Assembly (NCBI RefSeq): GCF_000421645.1
Contig: NZ_ATXK01000007.1
Span: 124,001-188,000 of the forward strand
Direction of reading: 5' to 3'
DNA from: Aurantimonas coralicida DSM 14790
GTDB lineage: Bacteria; Pseudomonadota; Alphaproteobacteria; Rhizobiales; Rhizobiaceae
Length of the DNA: 64,000 nt
Shown here piece by piece: positions 25,195-33,815 of the stretch. Positions within the stretch are counted from its first letter, which is position 1. Each line of letters begins with the position of its first letter. The notes under the pieces were generated by a model, which saw only the letters and a program-made list of their open reading frames with translations, was not told where the DNA came from and did no database searches. The translations under genes and the position numbers were made by a program.

Positions 25195-26496
25195 ATGATG
25201 AGCGCGAACGGCAACAGCGCAGAGCTGGACTTTCTCGGGCGCCCGGTGATCGCGATCACCGGGCTCGGCCTCGTCTCGTCGCTGGGCCGCGGCATCGACG
25301 ATAATTGGGACGCTTTGTCCTCGGGCCGCTCGGGCATCCACCGGATCGAGCGCTTCTCGACCGACAGCCTGCGCACCACGATCTCCGGCTCGGTGGACTT
25401 CATGGGTCCCGGCTCGGAGACCTCGACGGGTCTTTCCTACATGATGGCGGAAGCCGCCGGCTCGGAAGCCGTGCGCATGGCCGGCCTCGCCGACGACGAT
25501 TTCGGCGGACCGCTGTTCCTCGCCGCCCCGCCGGTGGAGATGGAGTGGCAGCATCGCCTCGCCCTCGACGCGATGGACGGCGCGACCATCGCGGAGGCCG
25601 GCTACGACCGGCTGCTGCAGATTGCGCGCAGCCGCCCCGACAAGGCGATCTACAACCTGACCCAGTGCAGCCGCATCTCCGAGCTCCTGGCCGACCGACT
25701 GGGCACACGCGGCCTGCCGATCACCCTGTCGACCGCCTGCGCATCCGGCGCCTCGGCGATCCAGCTCGGCGTCGAGGCGATCCGCCGGGGCGAGACCGAC
25801 CGCGCCATCGCCATCGGCACCGACGGCTCGATCACCCAGGAATCGCTAATCCGCTTCTCGCTGCTGTCGGCCCTGTCGACCAACAACGAGTATCCGGAAA
25901 AGGCCTCCAAGCCCTTCTCCAAGGATCGCGAAGGCTTCGTCATGGCCGAGGGCGCCGGCGCGTTGGTGCTGGAATCGCTGAGCGCCGCCAAGGCACGCGG
26001 CGCAAAGATCCTCGGCGTCATCCATGGCTGCGGCGAGCGGGCCGACGACTTCCACCGCACCCGCTCCAAGCCGGACGGGTCGCCGATCATCGCGACCATC
26101 GCGGCCGGCATTGCCGACGCCGGCATGGAGCCGTCGAACATCGACTACATCAACGCCCATGGCACCTCGACGCCGGAGAACGACCGCATGGAGGCCACCG
26201 GCCTTGCCGCGGTGTTCGGCGAGGCGCTGAAGACGACGCCGATCTCCTCGAACAAGTCGATGATCGGCCATACGCTGACCGCGGCGGGCGCGATCGAGGC
26301 AGTGTTCTCGGTGCTGTCGATCCAGAACGGCCTGCTGCCGCCGACGATCAATTACGAAGTGCCGGACCCGGCGATCGAGCTGGACACCGTGCCGAACAAG
26401 GCCCGTCCGGCCGAGATCGATACAGTGCTGTCGAACTCCTTCGGCTTCGGCGGGCAGAACGCCTGCCTCGTCATAGGGCGCGAACCGCGTCACTGA
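25195..26496 (+). CDS. Beta-ketoacyl-ACP synthase II, catalytic (FabF1XL-type)
   Basis: A 433-aa condensing enzyme with the full catalytic triad: Cys182 in TACASGAS, His322 in NAHGTSTPEND and His359 in NKSMIGHTL. It extends acyl chains on AcpXL. AAGGA precedes the ATG at 25195 (a second ATG follows at 25198); the frame is open upstream but that part overlaps the preceding gene. Only 7 nt separate it from the non-catalytic homologue, so the two are made together, as for KS-alpha/KS-beta pairs. Confidence 0.93.
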   Translation: MMSANGNSAELDFLGRPVIAITGLGLVSSLGRGIDDNWDALSSGRSGIHRIERFSTDSLRTTISGSVDFMGPGSETSTGLSYMMAEAAGSEAVRMAGLADDDFGGPLFLAAPPVEMEWQHRLALDAMDGATIAEAGYDRLLQIARSRPDKAIYNLTQCSRISELLADRLGTRGLPITLSTACASGASAIQLGVEAIRRGETDRAIAIGTDGSITQESLIRFSLLSALSTNNEYPEKASKPFSKDREGFVMAEGAGALVLESLSAAKARGAKILGVIHGCGERADDFHRTRSKPDGSPIIATIAAGIADAGMEPSNIDYINAHGTSTPENDRMEATGLAAVFGEALKTTPISSNKSMIGHTLTAAGAIEAVFSVLSIQNGLLPPTINYEVPDPAIELDTVPNKARPAEIDTVLSNSFGFGGQNACLVIGREPRH

Positions 26497-26600
26497 ATGC
26501 CGGGGCCGCGGCGGGATCGACCCCCCGGCCGGCCATCGGCGTCGCGCAGCCCTCGGGGCCGCACGGCAACGCCGTCTTTATCCAGTCTGAGGATCTTCCC

Positions 26601-27668
26601 ATGCGGGCATTGCAACTCGTCGGCGACCGCGAACTCAAGCAGGTGGACCTGCCGCCGCCGCCGCCGCCCGGCCCCGGCGAGGTCACCGTCGACATTGCTG
26701 CGGTCGCGCTGAACCACATCGACGTCTGGGGCTGGCGCGGCATGGCCTTCGCCAAGCGCAAGATGCCGCTGGTCGTCGGCGCCGAAGCCTCGGGCGTCGT
26801 CTCGGCAATCGGACCTGGCGTCGCCTCGGTGCTGCCCGGCCAGCTGGTGGCGATCTACGGCGCGCAGACCTGTGGCCTGTGCCGCCCCTGCCGCGAAGGC
26901 CGCGACAATCTCTGCGAACACGTCTCGGGCGTGCACGGCTTCCATCTCGACGGCTTCGCCCAGGAGAAGGTCAATCTGCCGGCGCGTCTCTTGGTCCCCG
27001 CCCCTCCCGGCTGCGACGCCATCGGCGCGGCCTTGGCGCCGGTGACCTTCGGCACGGTCGAGCACATGCTGTTCGACAATGCCAAGCTCGAGCCGGGCGA
27101 GACCATCCTCGTCCATGCCGGCGGGTCCGGCATTGGCTCGGCCGCGATACAGCTTGCCAAGCGGCACGGCGCGACGGTGATCACCACGGTCGGTTCCGAC
27201 GACAAGGCCGAGCGCGCCCGGGGGCTGGGTGCCGACCACGTCATCAACTACCGCGTCGACCGCTTCGAGGGCGTCACCCGCAAACTGACCAAGAAGAAGG
27301 GCGTCGACGTCGTCTTCGAGCATGTCGGCGCCGACACCTGGGCGGGCTCCATGCTGTGCATGAAGCGCGGCGGCCGGCTGGTCACCTGCGGCTCGACCTC
27401 GGGCGTGTCCACCCAGATGAACCTGATGCAGCTCTTCCAGCAGCAGCTGAAGCTGTTCGGCTCCTTCGGCTGCCGCATGGAGAACATGCGCGACGCCATG
27501 CAGAAGATGGCCCGCGGCATCGTCCATCCGGTGATCGACACGGAGATCGGCTTCGACCAGATCGACATCGCGCTGAAGCGGATGGAGGCGCGCGAGGTGT
27601 TCGGCAAGATCGTGCTGCGCGTCGCCGACGAGGCCGGCACCGAGAGCGCAAACCCGCGCGCCGCATGA
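26601..27668 (+). CDS. Zinc-binding alcohol dehydrogenase/enoyl reductase-like MDR protein
   Basis: A 355-aa medium-chain dehydrogenase/reductase. It has the substrate-domain start MRALQLVGDRELKQVDLPPP, the structural-zinc cysteine cluster QTCGLCRPCREGRDNLC, and the NAD(P)-binding HAGGSGIGSAAIQLAKRHG. In rhizobia the equivalent gene of the acpXL operon is thought to act as the reductase of the long-chain fatty-acid cycle, for example enoyl reduction; this is not proven. The start ATG 26601 lies 104 nt after fabF1; a longer open frame reaching back to 25305 runs inside fabF1 and is rejected. The stop overlaps the lpxXL start. Confidence 0.88.
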   Translation: MRALQLVGDRELKQVDLPPPPPPGPGEVTVDIAAVALNHIDVWGWRGMAFAKRKMPLVVGAEASGVVSAIGPGVASVLPGQLVAIYGAQTCGLCRPCREGRDNLCEHVSGVHGFHLDGFAQEKVNLPARLLVPAPPGCDAIGAALAPVTFGTVEHMLFDNAKLEPGETILVHAGGSGIGSAAIQLAKRHGATVITTVGSDDKAERARGLGADHVINYRVDRFEGVTRKLTKKKGVDVVFEHVGADTWAGSMLCMKRGGRLVTCGSTSGVSTQMNLMQLFQQQLKLFGSFGCRMENMRDAMQKMARGIVHPVIDTEIGFDQIDIALKRMEAREVFGKIVLRVADEAGTESANPRAA

Positions 27669-28621
27669 ACCTCTTCGTCGCGCGCTATGCGCTGCGGGCC
27701 AAGCGCGCCGCGGACTTCGTCATTGCCCAGGTGCTGTTCGCCGTGCTGCGGACCATCCGGCTGCTGCCGGCCGATGTCGGCCTGTCCTTTGCCGACCGCA
27801 CGGCGCGGCTGCTCGGCCCGTGGACGAGCCGCCACCGGCTGGCGGTCGACAATCTGCAGCAGGCCTATCCGGAAAAGGACGCGGCCTGGGTCGAGCAGGT
27901 GGCGCGGGACAATTGGGGCCAGATGGGCCGGCTCGCCGCCGAGTTCGTATTCCTCGACGACCTCTTCGATTTCGACCCGGAAAACCCGGAGGCCGGGCGC
28001 ATCGAGGTCGAGGGCGCGGAAATCTTCGCCGAACTGCGCGAGCGCAAGGGCCCGTTCATTTTTTTCACCGGCCATCTCGGCTGCTTCGAGCTGCTGCCGA
28101 TCGCGGCGGCCGCTTTCGACCTGGAGTTCACCGCCCTCTTCCGGCAGCCCAACAACCGCTATATCGCCAAGGAAGTGCAGGCCGCGCGGCGGACCAGCGG
28201 CGGCCACATGGTGCCGTCCAAGGCCGGCGCGGCGTGGTCACTGGCCGGCATCCTGCAGCGCTCCGGCTCGGTCGGCATGCTGGTGGACCAGAAATTCCGC
28301 AAGGGCGAACCCACGACCTTCTTCGGCCGGGAATGCCGCACCAATCCGTTGCTGCCGAAGCTGGCGCGCCAGTTCGATTGCGAGATCTACCCGGCGCGGT
28401 CGATCCGCCTGCCGGGCGGGCGCTACCGGCTCGAGCTGCAGCCGCGTCTGGAGCTGCCGCGGGCCGACAGCGGCGAGATCGACGTGACCGCCACCTGCCA
28501 GCTGCTCAACGACGTGGTCGAGGGCTGGGTGCGCGAGCATCCCGAACAATGGATGTGGTTTCACGACCGCTGGAAGAGCGGCAAGGGCCGCCGCAAACCG
28601 GCGCAGCCGAAGCCCGCTTGA
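27665..28621 (+). CDS. lpxXL: Lipid A very-long-chain acyltransferase LpxXL
   Basis: A 318-aa LpxL/HtrB-family acyltransferase, the last gene of the operon, which transfers the C28 chain from AcpXL to lipid A at the inner membrane. The N-terminus is a membrane-associated helix; the catalytic HX4E motif is in GHLGCFELLP, and the second conserved block is SGSVGMLVDQKFRKGEPTTF. The ATG at 27665 overlaps the upstream TGA (ATGA), so translation is coupled. The frame stays open far upstream but that is a shadow of the dehydrogenase gene. The C-terminus is basic (GKGRRKPAQPKP). Confidence 0.93.
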   Translation: MNLFVARYALRAKRAADFVIAQVLFAVLRTIRLLPADVGLSFADRTARLLGPWTSRHRLAVDNLQQAYPEKDAAWVEQVARDNWGQMGRLAAEFVFLDDLFDFDPENPEAGRIEVEGAEIFAELRERKGPFIFFTGHLGCFELLPIAAAAFDLEFTALFRQPNNRYIAKEVQAARRTSGGHMVPSKAGAAWSLAGILQRSGSVGMLVDQKFRKGEPTTFFGRECRTNPLLPKLARQFDCEIYPARSIRLPGGRYRLELQPRLELPRADSGEIDVTATCQLLNDVVEGWVREHPEQWMWFHDRWKSGKGRRKPAQPKPA

Positions 28622-28668
28622 GGGCTCGCAACGCGACCCGGCCGCTTGCATGGCCGGGCGCAGGTCGT

Positions 28669-29097
28669 TCAGCGCTGGACGACGACCCTCGTGTTGCGCA
28701 TGCCCATCTTGCGGACCATCGTATAGAAGATCTTGGCATTGGCGGTGTGCAGGCGCACGCAGCCATGCGAGGCCGGGCGGCCGAGGCGGCTGACGGCACC
28801 GGTGCCGTGAATGGCGTAGCCGCGGTGGTAGAAGACCGAATACGGCATCGGCGACATGTCGTATTTGCGCGAATGCCACATGCGGTGGATGCGCTTGGCC
28901 CGCCAGCTTCCCGTCGGCGTGACATAGCCGCGACGGGCCGTCGAGACCGGCCAGCGATACATCACCCGGCCGTTCTTGATCACCGTCATCGTCTGGGCGG
29001 ACAGGTCCACCTTGGCCACCAGGCCGGCGGATGCTGTCGAGATGCCGCAGCCGAGGATGCCCACGATCATCACGATCGCGACCAGTAGTTTTTTCAT
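28669..29097 (-). CDS. L,D-transpeptidase (YkuD domain)
   Basis: A 142-aa exported enzyme with a short signal peptide (MKKLLVAIVMIVGILGCGIS; a lipobox is possible) and a YkuD catalytic motif SHGCVRLH with the nucleophilic Cys, preceded by HGTGAVSRLGRPA. Such enzymes form 3-3 cross-links in peptidoglycan or attach outer-membrane proteins to it; rhizobia carry many. The start is ATG 29097 with GGAG at about 8 nt. It converges on lpxXL, with a 7-bp GC hairpin between the stops (28637-28658). Confidence 0.9.
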   Translation of the reverse strand: MKKLLVAIVMIVGILGCGISTASAGLVAKVDLSAQTMTVIKNGRVMYRWPVSTARRGYVTPTGSWRAKRIHRMWHSRKYDMSPMPYSVFYHRGYAIHGTGAVSRLGRPASHGCVRLHTANAKIFYTMVRKMGMRNTRVVVQR

Positions 29098-29383
29098 GTT
29101 TTCGACTCCGACCCAAGAACTCCACATTCCCGCCGCCGAAAAACCTAGTTTCAATTCCGCCGAGCGGTCAACTGGCAAAAGCGTGAACAGATTAACACCT
29201 GACGGCGGCGCGAATTCTGGTCGATCGACCGTGCTCGCGTGACTCCCGCTGGGTAAGCATTCCCACGCCGCGGAATGGGCGCGCAGGTTTCCCGCAATCC
29301 CGCAAATCGGCCGTTCGGCCATTGTTCGATAAATCTTTACGTCTCGGACATACGGTCGCAGCGAAATCGGCGCGGAATGGGCG

Positions 29384-31363
29384 ATGGCGCTCAAGTTTTT
29401 CTACAGGAATGGACTGACTGTTCTCGGCGGGCTGGCGATCGCCGGCACCGTCGTGTTCGGCGCGCTGTCCATCGGTGGCGCCACCGTCGGCGGTCTCGTC
29501 GAGACCGAGATGCGGACCAAGGGCGAGAACTTTGCCCGGCTCCTGACCCAGCCCGGTGGCAATGTGGATGCCTTCCTCACCGGCCTGTCCCGCAACCCCG
29601 ACGCCGAAACCGACATCCGCCGGCTGGCCGACCTCGCCAATATCGAGAGTTTCGCGATCTTCGATCGCAACGGCGAAGAGGTCTATCGCACGCGCTCCGA
29701 CCGCTATGAATGGCTGCTGCGCGACCGCCCCGGCGGCATGCAGTCGAGCGACCGGCTGTCCGAGAGCGTCCTGGCGCGCGAGGGCGACTGGCAGGTCGTC
29801 GAGGATGACGGCTTCACCAATCCGACGGTGATCATGCCGCTGATCCGGAACGACCGGACGATCGGCTATGTCTCGATGGTCGGCAACATGGTCGCCAACC
29901 GCAGTGCGTTCAAAACGACGCTGGCGAACGCCTCCGCCCTGTTGCTGGTGCTGATCTTCTTCGCCACCGCGGTGCCGCTGCTTCTCTATATCCGCCGCAA
30001 GCGCAAGATCGCCGAGGCGGACGAGCGTATCATCTTCCTGGCCAATCACGACGCCCTGACCAAGCTGCTCAACCGGCATCGCATGCAGGAGGAGAGCGAC
30101 CGGGTGCTGGCCACCGTTCGCGCCACCCGCGAGCGCATGGCCTATCTGTATATCGACATCGACGAGATGTCGGAGATCAACGACCGGCTGGGCCAGGCCG
30201 CCGGCGACGAGCTCCTGCGCGTGGTCGCCGACCGCCTGATCGGCGTCGTCGACCGCAACGACCTGCTGGCCCGCCTCGGCGCCGACGATTTCGCCGTCCT
30301 GCAGCGCCGGGTCGCCTCGCAGGAAGATGTCGCGGCGCTCTGCAAGCGGATCGTCGACGCGGTGACCGAGCCGGTCGAGATCGAGGGCACGACGGTGACC
30401 CCGAGCGTCTCCATCGGCTGCGCGCTCGCGCCCCAGGACGGACGCACCCATTCGGAACTGGTCAAGCATGCCGAGCTCGCGCATCTGCAGCACAAGACCG
30501 ACAAATCCCGCAACCTGATCTATTTCGAACCGTCCATGGACGAGGCGATGCATCATCGCCGGCATATCGAAGGTCTGGTGCGTCGGGCTCTGGAGAACCA
30601 GAGCTTCGAACTGTTCTACCAGCCGATCGTCAATGGCGACGGATCGCGGCTGCTCGGCTTCGAGGCGCTGATCCGCATGCGCGACGAAGAGGGCAACCAG
30701 ATCTCGCCGGCGGTCTTCATCCCGATCGCCGAGGCACGCGGCTACATCAAGACCATCGGCACCTGGGTGATCGGCGAGGCCGTCCGCCAGATCGCGCTGT
30801 GGCCAAAGCATCTCTTTGTCTCGGTCAATCTGAGCCCGGTGCAGTTCGGCGACGGCGACCTCGTCTCGATCGTCAGATCGGCGCTCGACAAGGCCGGCGT
30901 TGACGGCAGCCGCCTCGAGATCGAGGTGGTCGAGTCGCTGGTCCTGGAGCGCTCCGACGAGATCCTCGCCCAGCTGCGCGAGCTGAAGGCCCTCGGCATC
31001 TCCATCGACATGGACGATTTCGGCACCGGCTATTCCTCGCTCGGCTATCTCTGGCGCTTCCCGTTCGACAAACTGAAGATCGACCAGTCCTTCATGGTGG
31101 CCTACGAGAATGGCGAGCCCAGCGTGCCGCAGATTCTCGACACCATTGTCTCGATGGCCCACCATATGAACATGAAGGTCACTGCCGAGGGCATCGAGAC
31201 CCGCGAGCAGGTCGATCTGCTCAAGAGCCTTGGCTGCGACCAGCTCCAGGGCTTCTACTTCGGCAAGCCGATGCCGGCCGAACGCGTGGCCAGCGAAGCG
31301 CTGGCGCGGTTCCGCCACGGACCGTCCGACGACAGCGCGGTGCGTCCGTCGGCGGCCGCATAG
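29384..31363 (+). CDS. Membrane GGDEF-EAL protein with degenerate GGDEF
   Basis: A 659-aa inner-membrane protein: transmembrane helices at about residues 12-34 and 185-207 around a periplasmic sensor, then GGDEF (about 218-380) and EAL (about 395-645) domains. The GGDEF active site is GADDF (Gly299-Phe303), so cyclase activity is doubtful. The EAL domain looks complete: EAL at 427-429 and DDFGTG from Asp544. It is most likely a c-di-GMP phosphodiesterase whose GGDEF domain is regulatory. It is monocistronic, divergent from the L,D-transpeptidase gene with 286 bp between. Confidence 0.9.
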   Translation: MALKFFYRNGLTVLGGLAIAGTVVFGALSIGGATVGGLVETEMRTKGENFARLLTQPGGNVDAFLTGLSRNPDAETDIRRLADLANIESFAIFDRNGEEVYRTRSDRYEWLLRDRPGGMQSSDRLSESVLAREGDWQVVEDDGFTNPTVIMPLIRNDRTIGYVSMVGNMVANRSAFKTTLANASALLLVLIFFATAVPLLLYIRRKRKIAEADERIIFLANHDALTKLLNRHRMQEESDRVLATVRATRERMAYLYIDIDEMSEINDRLGQAAGDELLRVVADRLIGVVDRNDLLARLGADDFAVLQRRVASQEDVAALCKRIVDAVTEPVEIEGTTVTPSVSIGCALAPQDGRTHSELVKHAELAHLQHKTDKSRNLIYFEPSMDEAMHHRRHIEGLVRRALENQSFELFYQPIVNGDGSRLLGFEALIRMRDEEGNQISPAVFIPIAEARGYIKTIGTWVIGEAVRQIALWPKHLFVSVNLSPVQFGDGDLVSIVRSALDKAGVDGSRLEIEVVESLVLERSDEILAQLRELKALGISIDMDDFGTGYSSLGYLWRFPFDKLKIDQSFMVAYENGEPSVPQILDTIVSMAHHMNMKVTAEGIETREQVDLLKSLGCDQLQGFYFGKPMPAERVASEALARFRHGPSDDSAVRPSAAA

Positions 31364-31683
31364 GGTCTTCGTCGTATTCGCGGGGACCTGTTCGCCGCGC
31401 CGGCGCAATTTCCCGCCCTTCTCAAATCCCCGCGGCAGGCTGTCGCTGCCAGCCCGCCGGACGCCCCGAGGAGCCCTGCCCGGCTGCCCCACGAGCGCCA
31501 TATTTGAGAAAACAGGTTGGATTCCGGCCGTTAGCAGGCTAGCCTCTCTAAGAACGTTCAAAGAGATGTCTGCCGTCCGGCAGCAACGAGTCGTATGCGG
31601 GCGACATGGGCACAATCACCCCGTGTTCGCGTCGCCATTCCTGCGTACGATACTCGCCTCGCACAAAGAAGTAAGGATTACGC
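31364..31683. other. Intergenic region before proX
   Basis: 320 bp with no gene. It must contain the proXWV promoter. Small GC-rich hairpins are present (for example GGCAG and CTGCC around 31434-31450), but no clear -35/-10 pair or riboswitch is visible. Confidence 0.5.
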
Positions 31684-32682
31684 ATGAAATTTCTTCTCGC
31701 CTCAACCTGTCTCGCAGCCGCCCTGTTCGGGTTCAGCGCCACCGCCTCGGCGCAGGAGAACTGTGAACTGAGCGTGTCGAACATGAACTGGGCGTCGGCG
31801 GAGGTTCTGGCGGCGATCGACAAGATCATCCTCGAAGAGGGCTATGGCTGCACCGTGCGCCTCCTGCCAGGCGACACCATGCCGACCTTCGCCTCGATGA
31901 CCGAGAAGCAGGAGCCGGACGTCGCGCCCGAAATGTGGGTCAACCAGTTCCGCGACCAGATCGACAAGGCCGCCGAGGAAGGCACCATCGCGTTCGGCGC
32001 CGAGGTCCTGTCGGACGGCGGCGAGGAAGGCTGGTGGGTCCCGACCTACTTCGCCGAGGCCCATCCCGAGATCAAAACCGTCGGCGACGCGCTGGAGCAT
32101 CCCGAGCTGTTCCCGGCGAACGAGGATCCGTCCAAGGGCGCCGTCTACAACTGCCCGGCCGGCTGGGGCTGCCAGATCACCACGGCGAACCTGTTCAAGG
32201 CCTATGACGGCGAGGAGAAGGGCTTCACCCTGATCGACACCGGCTCGGCCGCCGGGCTCGATGGCTCGATTGCCAAGGCCTACGAGAACAAGGAGCCGTG
32301 GCTCGGCTATTACTGGGCGCCAACCGCCATTCTCGGCAAGTACCCGATGAAGAAGCTGCCCTTCGACGCCGAGCACGATCCCAAGGAATGGGCCGAGTGC
32401 ACGACACAGGTTGATTGCGCCGAGCCGAAGATCAATGCCTGGACCAAGTCCGAGGTCTTCACCGTCCTGACGCCGAAGGTGCAGGAACAGTCGCCCGAGG
32501 TGGCTGAGTATCTGAACACCCGCGCCTGGGGCAACGACACGGTTAACAAGCTCCTCGCCTGGAAGGAAGAGCAGCAGGCGACCGGCGAAGACACCGCCTA
32601 CTACTTCCTCGAGAACAACCCGGACCTGTGGACCGGCTGGGTCTCCGAAGATGCGGCCGAGAAGATCAAGTCGGCGCTCTGA
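31684..32682 (+). CDS. proX: Glycine betaine/proline ABC transporter substrate-binding protein
   Basis: A 332-aa periplasmic binding protein of the ProX type. The Sec signal peptide ends at SATASA (residue 23); the mature part begins with an unusual QENCEL. The family pattern LEEGYGCTVRLLPGDTMPTF and PDVAPEMWVNQF is clear, with many tryptophans (EEGWWVPTYF, WLGYYWAPTAILG) that form the aromatic box for the quaternary ammonium group. It heads the proX-proW-proV operon. A hairpin lies between proX and proW, common after binding-protein genes that are made in excess. Confidence 0.93.
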   Translation: MKFLLASTCLAAALFGFSATASAQENCELSVSNMNWASAEVLAAIDKIILEEGYGCTVRLLPGDTMPTFASMTEKQEPDVAPEMWVNQFRDQIDKAAEEGTIAFGAEVLSDGGEEGWWVPTYFAEAHPEIKTVGDALEHPELFPANEDPSKGAVYNCPAGWGCQITTANLFKAYDGEEKGFTLIDTGSAAGLDGSIAKAYENKEPWLGYYWAPTAILGKYPMKKLPFDAEHDPKEWAECTTQVDCAEPKINAWTKSEVFTVLTPKVQEQSPEVAEYLNTRAWGNDTVNKLLAWKEEQQATGEDTAYYFLENNPDLWTGWVSEDAAEKIKSAL

Positions 32683-32710
32683 TCCGGGCCGGCTGACACG
32701 ATGACGACGG

Positions 32711-32740
32711 ACCTGCCGGGGGGGCGCACCACCGGCAGGT
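32711..32740 (+). other. Intra-operon hairpin between proX and proW
   Basis: ACCTGCCGG (32711-32719) pairs perfectly with 32732-32740, 12-nt loop, no T tract. It probably stabilises the proX transcript end or reduces transcription into proWV. Confidence 0.45.
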
Positions 32741-32927
32741 CATTCTCGCTCCTGCCCGATTCCGGGCAACGCGCCTGGCGGGCGCTTGACGGCCGATCCC
32801 GCCGACGCGCCCTGCCCCACGGTTGCGACCGGCACCACGGCCCCCTCGCGGGTCCATCGCCGGCCGTGCGACCGCAGGCCCGCCCCGGGCCCCATGATCC
32901 AGAAAACATGCCAAGGAGACCTCGACT

Positions 32928-33815
32928 GTGGATTGGTTGACCGAATTTCCACAACTGGCGGGGCGAGACCTGCGCTTGATGTCGCGCACGATCGACCAGT
33001 ACTACCGCTCGTTCTCGCGCGCCTATGGCGACACGATCGAAGCGATCTTCCGCCCGTTGCTCGAGTTCCTCCTGTGGTTCGAACGGCTTCTGATCCAGAC
33101 CCCGTGGTGGATCATCCTGCTCGTCATTGTCGGCATCGTCTGGCTGGCCAGCCGATCGAAGGCGATCACCGTCGGCACCTTCGTGGCCCTGATCCTCATC
33201 GGCGTGTTCGGCATGTGGGAAGACACCATGCGAACCCTGTCGATCATCGTCGTCTGCACGCTGATGTCGATCATCATCGGCATGCCGATCGGCATCATCA
33301 TGTCGCGCTCCAACAAGGTGCAGGCGGTGATCAATCCGATCCTCGACGTGATGCAGACGATGCCGTCCTTCGTCTATCTCATCCCGATCGTCATGCTGCT
33401 CGGCATCGGCCTCATTCCGGGTCTGCTGGTGGTGGTGATCTACGCCATGCCGCCGATCATCCGGCTGACCAATCTCGGCATCCGGCTGGTCGACAAGGAA
33501 GTGCTGGAGGCCGCCAATGCCTTCGGCTCCTCGGGCTGGCAGAAGCTGACACAGGTGCAGCTGCCGCTCGCCTTGCCGACCATCATGGCCGGCATCAACC
33601 AGACCATCATGATGGCCCTCGCCATGGTCGTCGTCGCTTCGCTGATCGGCGTGCGCGGTCTCGGCCAGCCGGTGCTGCAGGCCATCACCAATCAGTATTT
33701 CACGCAGGGCGTCCTGAATGGCCTGGCGATCGTCGCCATCGCCATCATCTTCGACCGCTCCAGCCAGGCCTACGGCAAGCGCCTGCAGCGTCACCGGGAG
33801 GCCGCCCATGGCTGA
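32928..33815 (+). CDS. proW: Glycine betaine ABC transporter permease
   Basis: A 295-aa inner-membrane subunit with about six helices and the permease EAA loop VLEAANAFGSSGWQKLTQVQ. The first 60 residues form a cytoplasmic/amphipathic part typical of ProW. The start is GTG at 32928 with AAGGAG at 32913-32918, 9 nt upstream. It overlaps proV by 8 nt. Confidence 0.92.
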   Translation: MDWLTEFPQLAGRDLRLMSRTIDQYYRSFSRAYGDTIEAIFRPLLEFLLWFERLLIQTPWWIILLVIVGIVWLASRSKAITVGTFVALILIGVFGMWEDTMRTLSIIVVCTLMSIIIGMPIGIIMSRSNKVQAVINPILDVMQTMPSFVYLIPIVMLLGIGLIPGLLVVVIYAMPPIIRLTNLGIRLVDKEVLEAANAFGSSGWQKLTQVQLPLALPTIMAGINQTIMMALAMVVVASLIGVRGLGQPVLQAITNQYFTQGVLNGLAIVAIAIIFDRSSQAYGKRLQRHREAAHG

